From contig NZ_FRDN01000007.1 of NCBI RefSeq assembly GCF_900143285.1, positions 100,371-164,370 of the forward strand: a stretch of 64,000 bases of DNA. Direction: 5' to 3'. The position numbers were made by a program, and so were the translations under genes. The notes under the pieces are model-generated. The model saw only the letters and a program-made list of their open reading frames with translations, did not search any database and was not told the origin of the DNA. This stretch comes from Desulfitobacterium chlororespirans DSM 11544. Lineage in GTDB: Bacteria; Bacillota; Desulfitobacteriia; Desulfitobacteriales; Desulfitobacteriaceae. Shown here one piece after another: positions 1 through 8,941 of this stretch (position 1 is its first letter; each line of letters starts with the position of its first letter).

Positions 1-327
1 CAAGGCCAAAACAATAAAGACAAGAGAGCTCACTAAAGCCCCTTGGGTCCATTTTTTGGTGACAGGGCTGCTTTCAGCCACATCGCCCCTTAAGGTCAGC
101 ATGACTGCAAAGATCACCATAATCGAAATTGCTCCTGCATAAACGAGAAGTTGAACTGCTGCAAGATACTCAGCATTTAAGAGGACATACAGGACGGCAA
201 CCCCGGCAAAGGAAAGCGCCAGGAAAAAAGCACTGTGAACAATGTTTTTCGAGGTGACAACTCCCCATGCTGAAGCCACGGCGATTATGGCGAAAATGAA
301 GAACACAATGGTCGCCATAGTACTCAT
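1..327 (-). CDS. nuoJ: NADH-quinone oxidoreductase subunit J, partial
   Basis: Membrane subunit of the proton-pumping arm of complex I. The visible 109 codons start at ATG 327 and give three hydrophobic segments; the second carries the family-like run FFLALSFAGVAVLYVLL and the third LVYAGAISIMVIFAVML, both typical of NuoJ. The ATG shares four bases with the nuoI stop (ATGA), so translation is probably coupled. The gene runs off the left edge, where nuoK, L, M and N would be expected. Identification rests on hydrophobic pattern and position after nuoI; it is firm in this context. Confidence 0.9.
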   Translation of the reverse strand, partial: MSTMATIVFFIFAIIAVASAWGVVTSKNIVHSAFFLALSFAGVAVLYVLLNAEYLAAVQLLVYAGAISIMVIFAVMLTLRGDVAESSPVTKKWTQGALVSSLVFIVLAL

Positions 328-731
328 TCGTTGCCCTCCTTCCCATTACGCTTCGAACGCTCAATCATATCCCAATACAAATCCTCAGGATAGAAGACCG
401 AGTTCTCAAACTCTTGAGTCACTGTCAGTGCAGCCGTAGGACATGCTTCCGTGCAAAGCCCGCAGAACAGACAACGGCCTACATCCATGTGATAAGTCCT
501 AAGAACTTTTTTATTGTTTTCGTCCTTTTCACTGGTCAAGGTAATGACCTTATTCGGACAGGCCAAAACACATAATGTGCAGGAGATGCATTTATCCGGT
601 TCCAGTCCCATCGAGCTGCGAACGGTCTTAGGAAGATTCGGCATAACCTCTGGATAGAATTCTGTGACGTTTGGTCCGAGCATCTTCTTGAGTACGATGC
701 CCATTCCCGTTAATAACCCTTTACCTAACAC
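324..731 (-). CDS. nuoI: NADH-quinone oxidoreductase subunit I, ferredoxin-type
   Basis: Peripheral-arm subunit that relays electrons through two [4Fe-4S] clusters towards NuoB. Two ferredoxin motifs are visible, CISCTLCVLACP and CLFCGLCTEACP, with the expected spacing. I place the start at GTG 731 because GGAGGG lies seven bases upstream; an in-frame TTG at 746 would add five residues but has no such site. From GTG the protein is 135 residues, a compact NuoI. The upstream nuoH stop (736-738) falls between the two candidate starts and the nuoJ start overlaps the stop of this gene. Confidence 0.94.
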   Translation of the reverse strand: MLGKGLLTGMGIVLKKMLGPNVTEFYPEVMPNLPKTVRSSMGLEPDKCISCTLCVLACPNKVITLTSEKDENNKKVLRTYHMDVGRCLFCGLCTEACPTAALTVTQEFENSVFYPEDLYWDMIERSKRNGKEGNE

Positions 732-735
732 TCTG

Positions 736-1791
736 TCACCCTCCAATCACGAGCTGATAGATATAAATCCCCAAACCCGTCAACAAGATGTTGAGAAGCG
801 CGAGCGGTAACAAGACCTTCCAGGCAAAATGCATTAAGTGGTCAATCCGAATCCGTGGGAATGTCCAACGAACCCACATGGAGATAAAGATCAAGAGACC
901 TACTTTTAGCCAGAACCATGCCCAGCCTGGTAAGATTGCCGGCCCCTGCCAACCACCGAGGAATACGGTTGCAGCCAATGCACACATAGCGACAAGGTTA
1001 GCGTACTCACCAAGGTAGAACAATCCCCAGCGCAGTCCGGTGTACTCCGTAAAGGGTCCGGCGATGATTTCCTGGTCAGCTTCGATAAGATCAAATGGCG
1101 CCCTGTTGACTTCCGCTTGTCCGCATATCAAAAAGATAATAAATGCTATAGGCTGCAAGAAAATAAAGGGCAATGCTGCCTGTGCTTCAACGATTTTTGT
1201 CAAGTTGAAGGTCTGAGTCAGCATGACAACCCCCAGAAGTGAAAAAATCAAGGGAATTTCATAACTGATCATCTGAGCAACCGCACGCATACCGCCCAGC
1301 AAGGAATACTTATTGTTGGAACTCCATCCTGCCATTAAAAAAGCAAGAGTAGATAGTGAGGTAATCCCCAGGTAGAAGAATACTCCCAATTCCAGATCAA
1401 TAACGGTCATATAATAGCCAAATGGAATAATGGCTAAAGTCAAAATGGGGATACCAAAAACAAACATCGGAGCAATTTTAAACATGAATTTATCAGCGTT
1501 ACCGGGTGTAAGATCCTCTTTACCCAACAACTTCAGAGCATCGGCTATCGTCTGAAACCATCCCCGTGGACCTAAACGGTTGGGACCGGGACGTTGTGAT
1601 CCCCAACCAGCAATTTTACGTTCGAGAACAATCAGTAAAAGTGCTGAGATGACGATAATCACGATGACAAGTATCATCCCGATCAACGTCATGGTTAAGT
1701 CGGCCCAAATCGAATTAGGATCCGTATACAGACCACGGATGGCAGCCGCAATATTCTTTGGCAATTCGTTTAACGCACGTATAGCTTCCAT
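736..1791 (-). CDS. nuoH: NADH-quinone oxidoreductase subunit H
   Basis: Membrane subunit at the joint between the peripheral and membrane arms, forming part of the quinone channel. It has 351 residues with about eight hydrophobic helices. Conserved NuoH signatures are visible: [22 protein letters not shown] in the first cytosolic loop (written as family hallmark ERK-x-QxRxGPNxxGPxG), [22 protein letters not shown], the acidic run [16 protein letters not shown], and [14 protein letters not shown] near the C-terminus. ATG 1791 follows GAGGGGAG. It lies 24 bases after nuoD with no nuoE, nuoF or nuoG between, which is the notable feature of this operon. Confidence 0.97.
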   Translation of the reverse strand: MEAIRALNELPKNIAAAIRGLYTDPNSIWADLTMTLIGMILVIVIIVISALLLIVLERKIAGWGSQRPGPNRLGPRGWFQTIADALKLLGKEDLTPGNADKFMFKIAPMFVFGIPILTLAIIPFGYYMTVIDLELGVFFYLGITSLSTLAFLMAGWSSNNKYSLLGGMRAVAQMISYEIPLIFSLLGVVMLTQTFNLTKIVEAQAALPFIFLQPIAFIIFLICGQAEVNRAPFDLIEADQEIIAGPFTEYTGLRWGLFYLGEYANLVAMCALAATVFLGGWQGPAILPGWAWFWLKVGLLIFISMWVRWTFPRIRIDHLMHFAWKVLLPLALLNILLTGLGIYIYQLVIGG

Positions 1792-1815
1792 CTTCTTCTC
1801 CCCTCGTTGAGAGTA

Positions 1816-2928
1816 TTACTTATCCACTTCTCCAAGTACTGCATCCAGGGATGCAAAACTAACGATAAGATCTTGAATATAGGTCCCCACTGCAAGTTCG
1901 CTTAAACATTGCATATTGACGAAGGCACCGGCCCGAATCTTCACCCGCTCAGGTTTCGGAGTTCCATTACTGACAATATAAAAACCCAGTTCACCTTTAG
2001 GATTTTCCACGCGATGGTATACCTCACCAGCCGGCGGTTTAATAATCTTCGGTACTTTGGCCATAATCGGACCTTCGGGAATATCCCGTACCGCTTGCCG
2101 AATAATCTTCAAGCTTTCGTTCATCTCCATAAACCGGATCAGGTTGCGATCATAGGTATCACAGCCGTAGAGCACGGGAACTTCAAAATCAAAGCGATCG
2201 TAGATCCCATATGGTTCCGCTTTCCGAACATCATATTGGACACCGGAAGCTCGCAGAGCAGGTCCTGTGATGCAGAGATTTTCTGCTTTTTCTTTCGTGA
2301 GGATACCAACCTTTTTCATCCGGGCTTGAGCAATTTCATTGCCCATATAGATGTTGAAGTATTCCTCAATTTTCTCCGGCATATCATCAAGGAGTGATTC
2401 TAAGGCAGGCCAGAACTCTGCGGGAGGCTCTGCACTGACGCCGCCAATCCGCATGCAATTTACTGTTAAGCGACTGCCCGCAATCATTTCAAAGAGGTCG
2501 AGGATTCTTTCCCGATCCCGGAAAGGATATCCCCAAGCGGTCCAACCCGCTATATCAAGTGCCGCACTACCGATAAACACTTGATGACTGGCCAGGCGAG
2601 CCAGCTCGGCTAAGATAATTCTAAGGTATTCCGCTCGCTCAGGAATTTCAAGACCCATCAGTTTTTCTACGGCTTGGACATAGGCCAGATTATTATGAGG
2701 CGAAGCCAGATAATCCAAACGGTCTGTATAAGGAATAAATTGCGGATAGGTACGGCTTTCCGCGATCTTTTCTAATCCGCGATGAAGATAGCCGATTTTG
2801 GGCTCAATGCCGGTTACTGTTTCCCCCTGTAAATGAACGATCATCCGAAACACGCCGTGCATACTCGGATGTTGGGGACCCATGTTTAAAAGGAGCTCTT
2901 CTGTTTCTTCATTGTATCCATGAGACAT
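1816..2928 (-). CDS. nuoD: NADH-quinone oxidoreductase subunit D (49 kDa type)
   Basis: Large subunit of the quinone-binding module, related to [NiFe]-hydrogenase large subunits but lacking the metal-binding cysteines. Its 370 residues are slightly shorter than the usual 390-430. The N-terminal [13 protein letters not shown] and the [13 protein letters not shown] element are classical NuoD motifs; the C-terminal part carries the [11 protein letters not shown] and [24 protein letters not shown] elements. ATG 2928 is preceded by GGGGGG. It is a separate gene from nuoC rather than the fused nuoCD of enterobacteria. Confidence 0.97.
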   Translation of the reverse strand: MSHGYNEETEELLLNMGPQHPSMHGVFRMIVHLQGETVTGIEPKIGYLHRGLEKIAESRTYPQFIPYTDRLDYLASPHNNLAYVQAVEKLMGLEIPERAEYLRIILAELARLASHQVFIGSAALDIAGWTAWGYPFRDRERILDLFEMIAGSRLTVNCMRIGGVSAEPPAEFWPALESLLDDMPEKIEEYFNIYMGNEIAQARMKKVGILTKEKAENLCITGPALRASGVQYDVRKAEPYGIYDRFDFEVPVLYGCDTYDRNLIRFMEMNESLKIIRQAVRDIPEGPIMAKVPKIIKPPAGEVYHRVENPKGELGFYIVSNGTPKPERVKIRAGAFVNMQCLSELAVGTYIQDLIVSFASLDAVLGEVDK

Positions 2929-2940
2929 GGCTCTACCCCC

Positions 2941-3432
2941 CTACTCATCTTTCCTGCGCACACGTGTAACATTTCGAACTTCCACAGGCTCAGTTACATA
3001 ATCCTTGCGAAGTGGGAACCCTTCGAAGTCATCCCACATATAAATACGTTTTAAATTCGGATGTCCTTTGAATTGAATCCCGAACATATCATAGGCTTCC
3101 CGCTCCATGAAATCGGCCCCTGCCCAAATGCGGGTTACGGAATCAATCACCGGGTTGTCGCGATCGACAATCGCTTTGACTCTCAGCTTTTGGGGTCCGC
3201 GCAAGCTTGTCAATTGATAGACCACTTGGAAATGGTCTAACTTATCCACTCCCCCGATGTCGTGGAGAAAGTCACAAGGTACTTCTCCGAAGCTTTTTGC
3301 TGCCGTTAGGGTTTCCGTAATATAAGGTGCCTTAACGGTAAGCACTAAAGTATCGAGGAGCTCTTCGACGGTACCGCCGACTCGGGATGCTAACTCATCC
3401 ACATGTTTTCTTAACACTTCATTATTTCCCAT
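2941..3432 (-). CDS. nuoC: NADH-quinone oxidoreductase subunit C (30 kDa type)
   Basis: Structural subunit of the peripheral arm, without cofactors. The 163-residue product holds the 30 kDa subunit signature [37 protein letters not shown] in its C-terminal half (key residues ERE-DMFGI-F-GHP-L-RI and D-EG-PLRKD). ATG 3432 overlaps the last 11 bases of nuoB, and 12 bases separate its stop from nuoD, so all three are likely translated from one message. Confidence 0.96.
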   Translation of the reverse strand: MGNNEVLRKHVDELASRVGGTVEELLDTLVLTVKAPYITETLTAAKSFGEVPCDFLHDIGGVDKLDHFQVVYQLTSLRGPQKLRVKAIVDRDNPVIDSVTRIWAGADFMEREAYDMFGIQFKGHPNLKRIYMWDDFEGFPLRKDYVTEPVEVRNVTRVRRKDE

Positions 3433-3943
3433 GTTTCAATAACCTCACCTTGTCTGGGTGATTCACCTTATGTTGAAGCTGAAGCAACCCATATACTAAG
3501 GATTCCGGCCGTGGAGGGCAGCCGGGAATATAGACATCGACGGGGACTACTTTGTCCACACCTGTCAACATGGAATAGGAATCCGCAAAAGGGCCACCTG
3601 CACTGGCACAGCTGCCCATAGCAATAACCCATTTTGGCTCAGGCATCTGGTCATAAATCATGCGCAGAAGAGGAGCCATTTTGCGGGTACATGTTCCAGC
3701 AACAATCATGACATCGGCATGGCGAGGTGATGCCCGGAAGACCTCATACCCAAAACGAGAGATATCAACACGCGGACCACCTGCAGCCATCATTTCGATA
3801 GCACAGCAAGCTAAACCGAAGGTTACCGGCCAAAAAGAATGCCCCCGACCCCAGTTCAGAACTTTATCAATACTGGTGAGCAGCACATTTTTTTCCATAA
3901 GAGCTTCGGCTTCGCGGAGTTCTTTCTCTTTTGCTACATCCAC
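3422..3943 (-). CDS. nuoB: NADH-quinone oxidoreductase subunit B
   Basis: Carries the terminal cluster N2 that reduces quinone. The run [12 protein letters not shown] supplies the tandem cysteines of N2, with the remaining ligands in GTCTRKM and the GSCASAGG / IPGCPPRPE motifs. I choose GTG 3943 (173 residues) because AAGGAAGG stands at proper distance; the longer frame from 3964 lies inside nuoA and lacks a ribosome site. With GTG the overlap with nuoA is ten bases. Length and motif order match the family. Confidence 0.96.
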   Translation of the reverse strand: MDVAKEKELREAEALMEKNVLLTSIDKVLNWGRGHSFWPVTFGLACCAIEMMAAGGPRVDISRFGYEVFRASPRHADVMIVAGTCTRKMAPLLRMIYDQMPEPKWVIAMGSCASAGGPFADSYSMLTGVDKVVPVDVYIPGCPPRPESLVYGLLQLQHKVNHPDKVRLLKHGK

Positions 3944-4290
3944 TCTAATGCACCTTCCTTCCAAGCATACCAGAAACCAACTAAAAGAATGACAATGAAT
4001 ACGAACATTTCAATAAAAGCGAAGGTTCCAAGTTGTCGGAACGACAACGCCCACGGAAACAGGAATACCGTTTCTACGTCAAAGGCTGTAAAAACAAGAG
4101 CATAAAGAAAATAATTGCTTTTGAAACCTAACCAGGTCCGTCCGATGGTTTCGTTACCGCTTTCATAAGGTACCGCCTTCTCTGGAACCGGTTTTTTCGG
4201 AGCTAAGAGTTTTGGCATCAACATCATAATCAAGTTGATGGCAATTGCCACCACAAGCGCAATCCCCACAGCAGCAAAATTATCTGACAT
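3934..4290 (-). CDS. nuoA: NADH-quinone oxidoreductase subunit A
   Basis: Small membrane subunit and first gene of the operon. It has three hydrophobic helices and the conserved loop [12 protein letters not shown] followed by [22 protein letters not shown], where the acidic residues belong to the known family pattern. ATG 4290 (118 residues) is preferred: a GGGGGG site lies seven bases upstream. An ATG at 4308 would add six residues but overlaps that site. The 124 bases to rnhB presumably contain the operon promoter; I could not point to a convincing box. Confidence 0.95.
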   Translation of the reverse strand: MSDNFAAVGIALVVAIAINLIMMLMPKLLAPKKPVPEKAVPYESGNETIGRTWLGFKSNYFLYALVFTAFDVETVFLFPWALSFRQLGTFAFIEMFVFIVILLVGFWYAWKEGALEWM

Positions 4291-4414
4291 CTCCTTACCC
4301 CCCTTCATATTAAAAATAAAGTTTCCGATAAACCAAACTCATTGTGCCATATTTGTTTATGAATAGTCAACATCTATGTATGTCTAATATCTTGAATGCT
4401 AATTATAAGTATTT

Positions 4415-5179
4415 TCAAACAATATCCAGTTGCTGTTGAACCGGAGCAAAGCTTCGGCGATGGATGGGACTCACTCCATAACGGCGCAGAGCCATCAGAT
4501 GTTCCCTGGTGCCATAACCCTTGTTCTTGGCAAATCCATACTCAGGATAAAGTTTGTCCAGTTCACCCATTAAATGATCCCTGGAGACCTTGGCCAAAAT
4601 GGATGCGGCTGCGATACTGGCGCTTAGGGCATCTCCATCGATGATACCTTTTTGGGGTATCTTGAGACTGGATAATTCCAAAGCATCAATCAGCAAAAAA
4701 TGGGGACGGACTTTTAAGCCTTCTACGGCTCTCTTCATGGCTAGTTTGGTAGCCTGAAGTATATTCAAACCATCGATCTCAGCGGGCTCCGCACTGCCGA
4801 CAGCATAGCCGATAGCCTGTTCTTTGATCTGTTGGAACAGTTTTTCCCGTTTACTCTCCGTCAATTTTTTGGAATCGTTAAGCCCGGGTAAATTAAATTT
4901 GGCGGGAAGAATACAGGTAGCTGCGACGACGGGACCTGCCAAAGGCCCCCTCCCCGCTTCATCAATTCCGGCAATATGTAAATACCCTTTGATCCACAGT
5001 TGTTTTTCTTCCCTTAACAGGGCTTCGATGCGTTCTTCTTCGACCAGGCGAGCTTCCCATTCCTTATAATAACGAACAATCAGATTCTGTACCCCTTGAC
5101 GTGAGTCCTGAGCACAGGCTTTAAGAAATTCCTCCGAAGGTTCAGTATTGAGAACCTCGCTCACCTCACGGATACTCAT
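4415..5179 (-). CDS. rnhB: Ribonuclease HII
   Basis: Endonuclease that cleaves RNA in RNA-DNA hybrids and removes misincorporated ribonucleotides. The catalytic signature GIDEAGRGPLAGPVVAA lies about 75 residues in, with further conserved acidic residues in LLIDAL and the block SIAAASILAKVSRD. The N-terminal extension of about 70 residues before the catalytic domain is common in Firmicute RnhB. I start at ATG 5179 (254 residues); the longer frame begins with TTG 5197, and the AAGGG site better serves the ATG. Last gene of the rplS-lepB-rbgA-rnhB run. Confidence 0.95.
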   Translation of the reverse strand: MSIREVSEVLNTEPSEEFLKACAQDSRQGVQNLIVRYYKEWEARLVEEERIEALLREEKQLWIKGYLHIAGIDEAGRGPLAGPVVAATCILPAKFNLPGLNDSKKLTESKREKLFQQIKEQAIGYAVGSAEPAEIDGLNILQATKLAMKRAVEGLKVRPHFLLIDALELSSLKIPQKGIIDGDALSASIAAASILAKVSRDHLMGELDKLYPEYGFAKNKGYGTREHLMALRRYGVSPIHRRSFAPVQQQLDIV

Positions 5180-5295
5180 TCTAGATATTCCCTTCAACGT
5201 ATTTTTCCTCTTTCCTACTCTCTTTTACTGGAATCCTGATGATTCACAAAACAAACCTGAAATTTAAATCAACTCTCATTTGAGATTATTATAAG

Positions 5296-6126
5296 CTATT
5301 TCACAGTGTGATCTAAAGTGAATTTTCCTAAAGAACCTGCCCGGAATTCCCTTAGGAAGATCTGAGCTGCTTTCAAAGTATCCACTTGTCCCCCTTTAAC
5401 CAAGCAGCCTCTCTTTCGTCCAATACCCTCCAGATCCAAGGTTTGAACATCTTCAGTATACCGTGTTAAAGCCTCCGGATAATTTTCCTTGAGCTGCTCC
5501 AGTACCCAAAGGGACAGTTCTTCAAGATTGAGTACTTCATCCCGGATAGCACCTACGGCCCCTAACTTTTTGCCCACTTCAGGATCTTCAAACTTTGGCC
5601 AAAGCAACCCTGGTGTATCCAGCAACTCCACTCGCTCATGAATGCGGATCCACTGATTGCCCCGGGTCACTCCCGGTTTATTGCCTGTCTTAGCTTTTGC
5701 ACTTCCAATAAGATTATTCACCAGGGAGGATTTTCCACAATTAGGTATACCCACGATCATCACCCGGATGCTGCGGGCACGAATTCCTTTGGCCGTCCAT
5801 TTTTCTATCTTATGGGCCATGAGCCGCTCGACTTCGGGAACAATTTTTCCTACTCCGGCGCCGCTGGTTGCGCTTACCGCCAAGACAGGATTGGATTGTC
5901 GAAGTTTACGTGTCCAGATCTCTGTCCAGTAAGGATCAGCCAAATCCACCTTGTTCAGTATAATTATTTTCGGCTTATCTGCCAACATCTCTTGCAACAG
6001 AGGATTTCTGCTGCTTTCCGGTAAGCGGGCATCCCCTAATTCGATGACTACATCTACCCAACGCAGCTGTTCCAACAACAAGCGCTTTGCTTTGGCCATA
6101 TGGCCAGGAAACCACTGAATACTCAA
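5296..6126 (-). CDS. rbgA: Ribosome biogenesis GTPase RbgA/YlqF
   Basis: Circularly permuted GTPase that acts late in 50S subunit maturation. The permuted motif order is visible: G4 (ILNKVDLAD) at about residue 58, then G1 (GIPNCGKSSLVN) near 127, G2 (KPGVTRG), and G3 (DTPGLLWP). Length 276 residues is normal. The start is TTG 6126, with AGAAGG seven bases upstream, giving the typical N-terminus MSIQWFPGHMAKAKR. Lies 23 bases after lepB in the same direction and fits the conserved rplS-lepB-ylqF-rnhB neighbourhood of Firmicutes. Confidence 0.96.
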   Translation of the reverse strand: MSIQWFPGHMAKAKRLLLEQLRWVDVVIELGDARLPESSRNPLLQEMLADKPKIIILNKVDLADPYWTEIWTRKLRQSNPVLAVSATSGAGVGKIVPEVERLMAHKIEKWTAKGIRARSIRVMIVGIPNCGKSSLVNNLIGSAKAKTGNKPGVTRGNQWIRIHERVELLDTPGLLWPKFEDPEVGKKLGAVGAIRDEVLNLEELSLWVLEQLKENYPEALTRYTEDVQTLDLEGIGRKRGCLVKGGQVDTLKAAQIFLREFRAGSLGKFTLDHTVK

Positions 6127-6149
6127 CGAAACACCTTCTTATCTACCCT

Positions 6150-6662
6150 CTACCAAAAGAACTTAATTCTTTGGAAGGGACTATAAACAAACCATGCTTT
6201 CCCAATAATATAGCTTCTGGGTAGAACCCCCCATTCTCTTGAATCACCGCTCTCCCGACGGTTATCGCCCAAAACAAAGATATTTTCAGCAGGGATGGTT
6301 TCAGGTTCAAAGGGTGAATAATCCCCTTGCTTCAGATAAGGCTCCTGAATCAGTGAGCCGTTGACATAAACCTGATTACCCTTGAGCTCAACGGTCTCAC
6401 CATCCACAGCAATGACCCGTTTGACAAAGGTGCGGCTGGTATCTTTTGGATAGGCAAAAACCACAATATCGCCCCGGGTGGGGGTTCCGTATTGGTAAGC
6501 AAAACGATTCACGAGAATTCTATCCCCTGGAACCAAAGTAGGCTCCATGGAATTTGAAGAAATAGTATAGGGCTGAAGTACAAACAAACGTAAAAGAGCA
6601 GCACAAACAACCACTGCTGCCAGGACCCAGATTAACCATCCGATTCTTGTCTTATGCTTCAC
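6150..6662 (-). CDS. lepB: Signal peptidase I
   Basis: Membrane serine/lysine protease that removes signal peptides from exported proteins. Residues 8-28 form one membrane anchor. The catalytic serine is S38 in SSNSMEPTL and the lysine is K81 in TFVKRVIAVDGE; the box E-motif GDNRRESGDSREWG follows. 170 residues matches Gram-positive SipS-type enzymes. The start is GTG 6662 after GGGAGGAG. The upstream 400 bases hold a long palindrome and the rplS terminator, so lepB may have its own promoter. Confidence 0.96.
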   Translation of the reverse strand: MKHKTRIGWLIWVLAAVVVCAALLRLFVLQPYTISSNSMEPTLVPGDRILVNRFAYQYGTPTRGDIVVFAYPKDTSRTFVKRVIAVDGETVELKGNQVYVNGSLIQEPYLKQGDYSPFEPETIPAENIFVLGDNRRESGDSREWGVLPRSYIIGKAWFVYSPFQRIKFFW

Positions 6663-6691
6663 CGTTTTTCTCCTCCCTGTTTCAAACTCTA

Positions 6692-6858
6692 CACGAGTGT
6701 AATGGCGCGTTCACTTTCAGCTGAATGACGCAGGATGAATTTTCAGTCTGCAAGGCGAAGAAGTGAGGCATAGTGGTGCTACGCCGATTGACGACAACGC
6801 GGCAGATGGAAATTCAGACAAGTCATTAAGCGAAACGTGAGCGTGTCGCTACACTAGT
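6692..6858. repeat. Long imperfect palindrome, about 165 bp
   Basis: Outer arms at about 6692-6728 and 6822-6858 pair imperfectly (both contain AGTGTA and end in AATGAC when read inward), middle arms 6738-6750 and 6803-6815 pair (GAATTTT..TCTGC with GCAGAT..AAATTC), and a central hairpin GGCATAG/CTACGCC lies at 6767-6785. All arms share one centre near 6775. A folded RNA or DNA cruciform is possible. Probably a dispersed intergenic element; only one copy is in this window. The rest of the 6663-7070 gap holds a weak hairpin (6909-6980) and the rplS terminator. Confidence 0.6.
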
Positions 6859-7031
6859 ATGAGCAGAAATTTTAAGGAGCATACAGCATTTTTCAAGACA
6901 AGAAAACCCGACTTCACCCGAAGACAAGGCTATCGCACTTGTTTGCCTTAAATGCCTGCTCGCAAATGAGGCGAAGTCGCTGGTTGCTCTTATGCTTTCT
7001 GATAGTGCGAAAAAGCGAACGGGATTTTGTA

Positions 7032-7061
7032 TATAATAAAAGGGCCGGATAGCTCCAGCCC
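7032..7061 (-). terminator. Rho-independent terminator of rplS
   Basis: On the minus strand a seven-base stem GGGCTGG/CCGGCCC with one T-G pair and loop AGCTAT is followed by TTTTATTATA. It begins 10 bases after the rplS stop and separates rplS from lepB transcription. Confidence 0.85.
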
Positions 7062-7070
7062 ATCTTATTG

Positions 7071-7412
7071 CTAGCGGCGGTCGCGAATCCGCGCTGCTTT
7101 ACCTGAAAGTTGACGTAGGTAGTAGAGTTTGGCACGGCGTACGATACCGCGGCGTATTACCTCAATACGGTCAATGCGAGGAGAATGCAGCGGGAAAGTC
7201 CGCTCTACTCCTACACCATAAGTTACCCGGCGCACGGTGAAAGTCCGGCGAAGACCGCCGCCTTTCATCTTGATAACAACCCCTTCGAAAGCCTGAATAC
7301 GTTCCCGAGTACCCTCGACAACCTTGACGTGGACACGTACGGTATCTCCAGGACGGAAGGCAGGAAGATCTTTTTTCATTTGTTCTTCTTCAATCATGCG
7401 AATAAAATCCAT
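7071..7412 (-). CDS. rplS: 50S ribosomal protein L19
   Basis: Basic protein at the 30S-50S interface. The 113-residue product shows the L19 pattern [28 protein letters not shown], the [24 protein letters not shown] block and C-terminal [19 protein letters not shown] (given in fragments; all in expected order). ATG 7412 follows the strong site AAGGAAGGGGGG. A 168-base gap to the upstream methyltransferase gene suggests a separate promoter or leader; no L19-type autoregulatory motif was identified. Confidence 0.98.
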   Translation of the reverse strand: MDFIRMIEEEQMKKDLPAFRPGDTVRVHVKVVEGTRERIQAFEGVVIKMKGGGLRRTFTVRRVTYGVGVERTFPLHSPRIDRIEVIRRGIVRRAKLYYLRQLSGKAARIRDRR

Positions 7413-7580
7413 TATTGATTCCCCCCTTCCTTGCCTAGATGTTCATACACTGAGCCGATGTTTCATCACCAAGCTTTTCACAGTGAGCGGACCATCCGTT
7501 TTACCGTGATATTGTATCACAAACAATAAGCTGAGTGCAACTTTAAAATCGCAAACACCTTAAAATCTTAAAAATAATAT

Positions 7581-8138
7581 TTAATGTCCTCTTAAGCGAT
7601 CCAAAATAATGGCTGCCGCAGAGCGGACGGAAAGATGATTCCATTCTCCAGGCCCATAGATCGGTTCCAGAATGATATCACACTCTTCCATAACCTCCCT
7701 GAGCAGGCCCCAGCCTGTGCCAAAGAGCAGAAGCAACGGCTCTTCCCCATTCTCGATTTTATCCCGTACGGCTGTATAGCCTAAGGTATTGGGGTATCGT
7801 CGGGCATCCGTGGCTATCTTCAAAGGCCTTCTCCCTTGCTCCTTAAAGATCTCCTCTTCAACCTCGGCAAGCTCACTGGCTAATTTAACCCGGGCAAAGG
7901 CTTCCTGGCGATTGGGATTATATTCGGCACCAAAGCCTTCCTGCCAATACCCCATAATCCGTTGAGCCAGGGCTCTTTGAGCTTCAGCAGGATGGACAAT
8001 ATAGTAACGCTTCACTCCGTATGTGGTAGTGCTGCGAGCGATATCATGAATGTCCAGATTGGTGATGGAGGTGGCTATGGTTTCCATATTTTTATTATAG
8101 ACTGGTGCATGAAGCAATGCGACATATAGATCCCCCAT
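7581..8138 (-). CDS. SPOUT-type RNA methyltransferase (PF09936-like)
   Basis: The 185-residue protein resembles the SAM-dependent RNA methyltransferase family often encoded between trmD and rplS in Clostridia. Visible elements are the N-terminal LYVALLHAPVYNK, SITNLDIHDIARSTTTYGV, and the C-terminal knot-like glycine-rich stretch LLFGTGWGLLREV and YGPGEWNHLSVRSAAAIILDRL, which agrees with a SPOUT fold. The RNA target is unknown. ATG 8138 is preceded by AGGAGGAG, and 11 bases separate it from trmD, so it is co-transcribed with the rimM-trmD pair. Confidence 0.85.
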   Translation of the reverse strand: MGDLYVALLHAPVYNKNMETIATSITNLDIHDIARSTTTYGVKRYYIVHPAEAQRALAQRIMGYWQEGFGAEYNPNRQEAFARVKLASELAEVEEEIFKEQGRRPLKIATDARRYPNTLGYTAVRDKIENGEEPLLLLFGTGWGLLREVMEECDIILEPIYGPGEWNHLSVRSAAAIILDRLRGH

Positions 8139-8149
8139 AATGGCTCCTC

Positions 8150-8941
8150 CTATCTGCGTTTTTTGGGCTTAGGCCTTAAATGTTCCCAGCGTAAGCGCTC
8201 TTGTGCCAGCTCAGGATGCTCTTGAATCAGCTCTTCTAATAAATTGAAATCGCCTGCTTGAAATTCGACCTTAGCGAACAAATCAGGACGCTTTAAGAAA
8301 GTACGGCGCAGGGCTTCCTTTCTTCGCCACCTTTCAATACGCCGGTGATGGCCGGATAAAAGAACATCCGGTACCTCCATCCCCTCAAATACAGGGGGAC
8401 GGGTATATTGAGGGTATTCCAAAAGCCCTCCGCTATGAGAATCTTCCTCAGCCGAGGCTTTTTCTCCCAGAACACCGGGCAATAAACGAGCTACGGCATC
8501 CATCATCACCATGGCTGCCAGCTCTCCTCCGGTAAGAACAAAATCCCCTAAAGACACTTCTTCATCAGCAAGTCTGCGAATGCGTTCATCAAATCCCTCA
8601 TAGTGACCGCAAATAAAGACCAACTCGTCCAACCAGCTCCATTCTTTGGCCTTCTGCTGTTGAAACACTTCCCCTTGAGGAGAAAGCAAAACAATCCGCC
8701 GCCGGCCGCCGCTGGGCGGCAAGTCCCGCAGAGCAGCAAAGAGGGGCTCAGGTTTGAGTACCATGCCCGCTCCTCCCCCATAAGGAACATCATCCACATT
8801 CTTATGCTTGCTCGCAGCGTAATCCCGAAAATTAATTAAACCTACCTCAATGAGCTGTGCTGCTTGAGCCCGTTTTAAAATACTCTCATGAACAGGGGCA
8901 AACATCTCCGGAAACAAGGTTAACACAGTGAACTTCATCAT
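8150..8941 (-). CDS. trmD: tRNA (guanine-37-N1)-methyltransferase
   Basis: Methylates G37 next to the anticodon of certain tRNAs using SAM, which prevents frameshifting. The 263-residue protein has the trefoil-knot motifs: PYGGGAGMVLKPEPL, LSPQG, ICGHYEGFDERI, and EVSLGDFVLTGGELAAMVMMDAVARLLPGVLG (read in pieces). The C-terminal SGHHRRIERWR is also typical. ATG 8941 overlaps the rimM stop in ATGATGA, showing tight coupling. Conserved rpsP-rimM-trmD-rplS neighbourhood. Confidence 0.98.
   Translation of the reverse strand: MMKFTVLTLFPEMFAPVHESILKRAQAAQLIEVGLINFRDYAASKHKNVDDVPYGGGAGMVLKPEPLFAALRDLPPSGGRRRIVLLSPQGEVFQQQKAKEWSWLDELVFICGHYEGFDERIRRLADEEVSLGDFVLTGGELAAMVMMDAVARLLPGVLGEKASAEEDSHSGGLLEYPQYTRPPVFEGMEVPDVLLSGHHRRIERWRRKEALRRTFLKRPDLFAKVEFQAGDFNLLEELIQEHPELAQERLRWEHLRPKPKKRR

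Noticed and set aside
6692-6858. Considered as 6S RNA
   Set aside because: The length and rod shape fit loosely, but there is no clear central bubble resembling an open promoter and no promoter for it; kept only as a palindrome.
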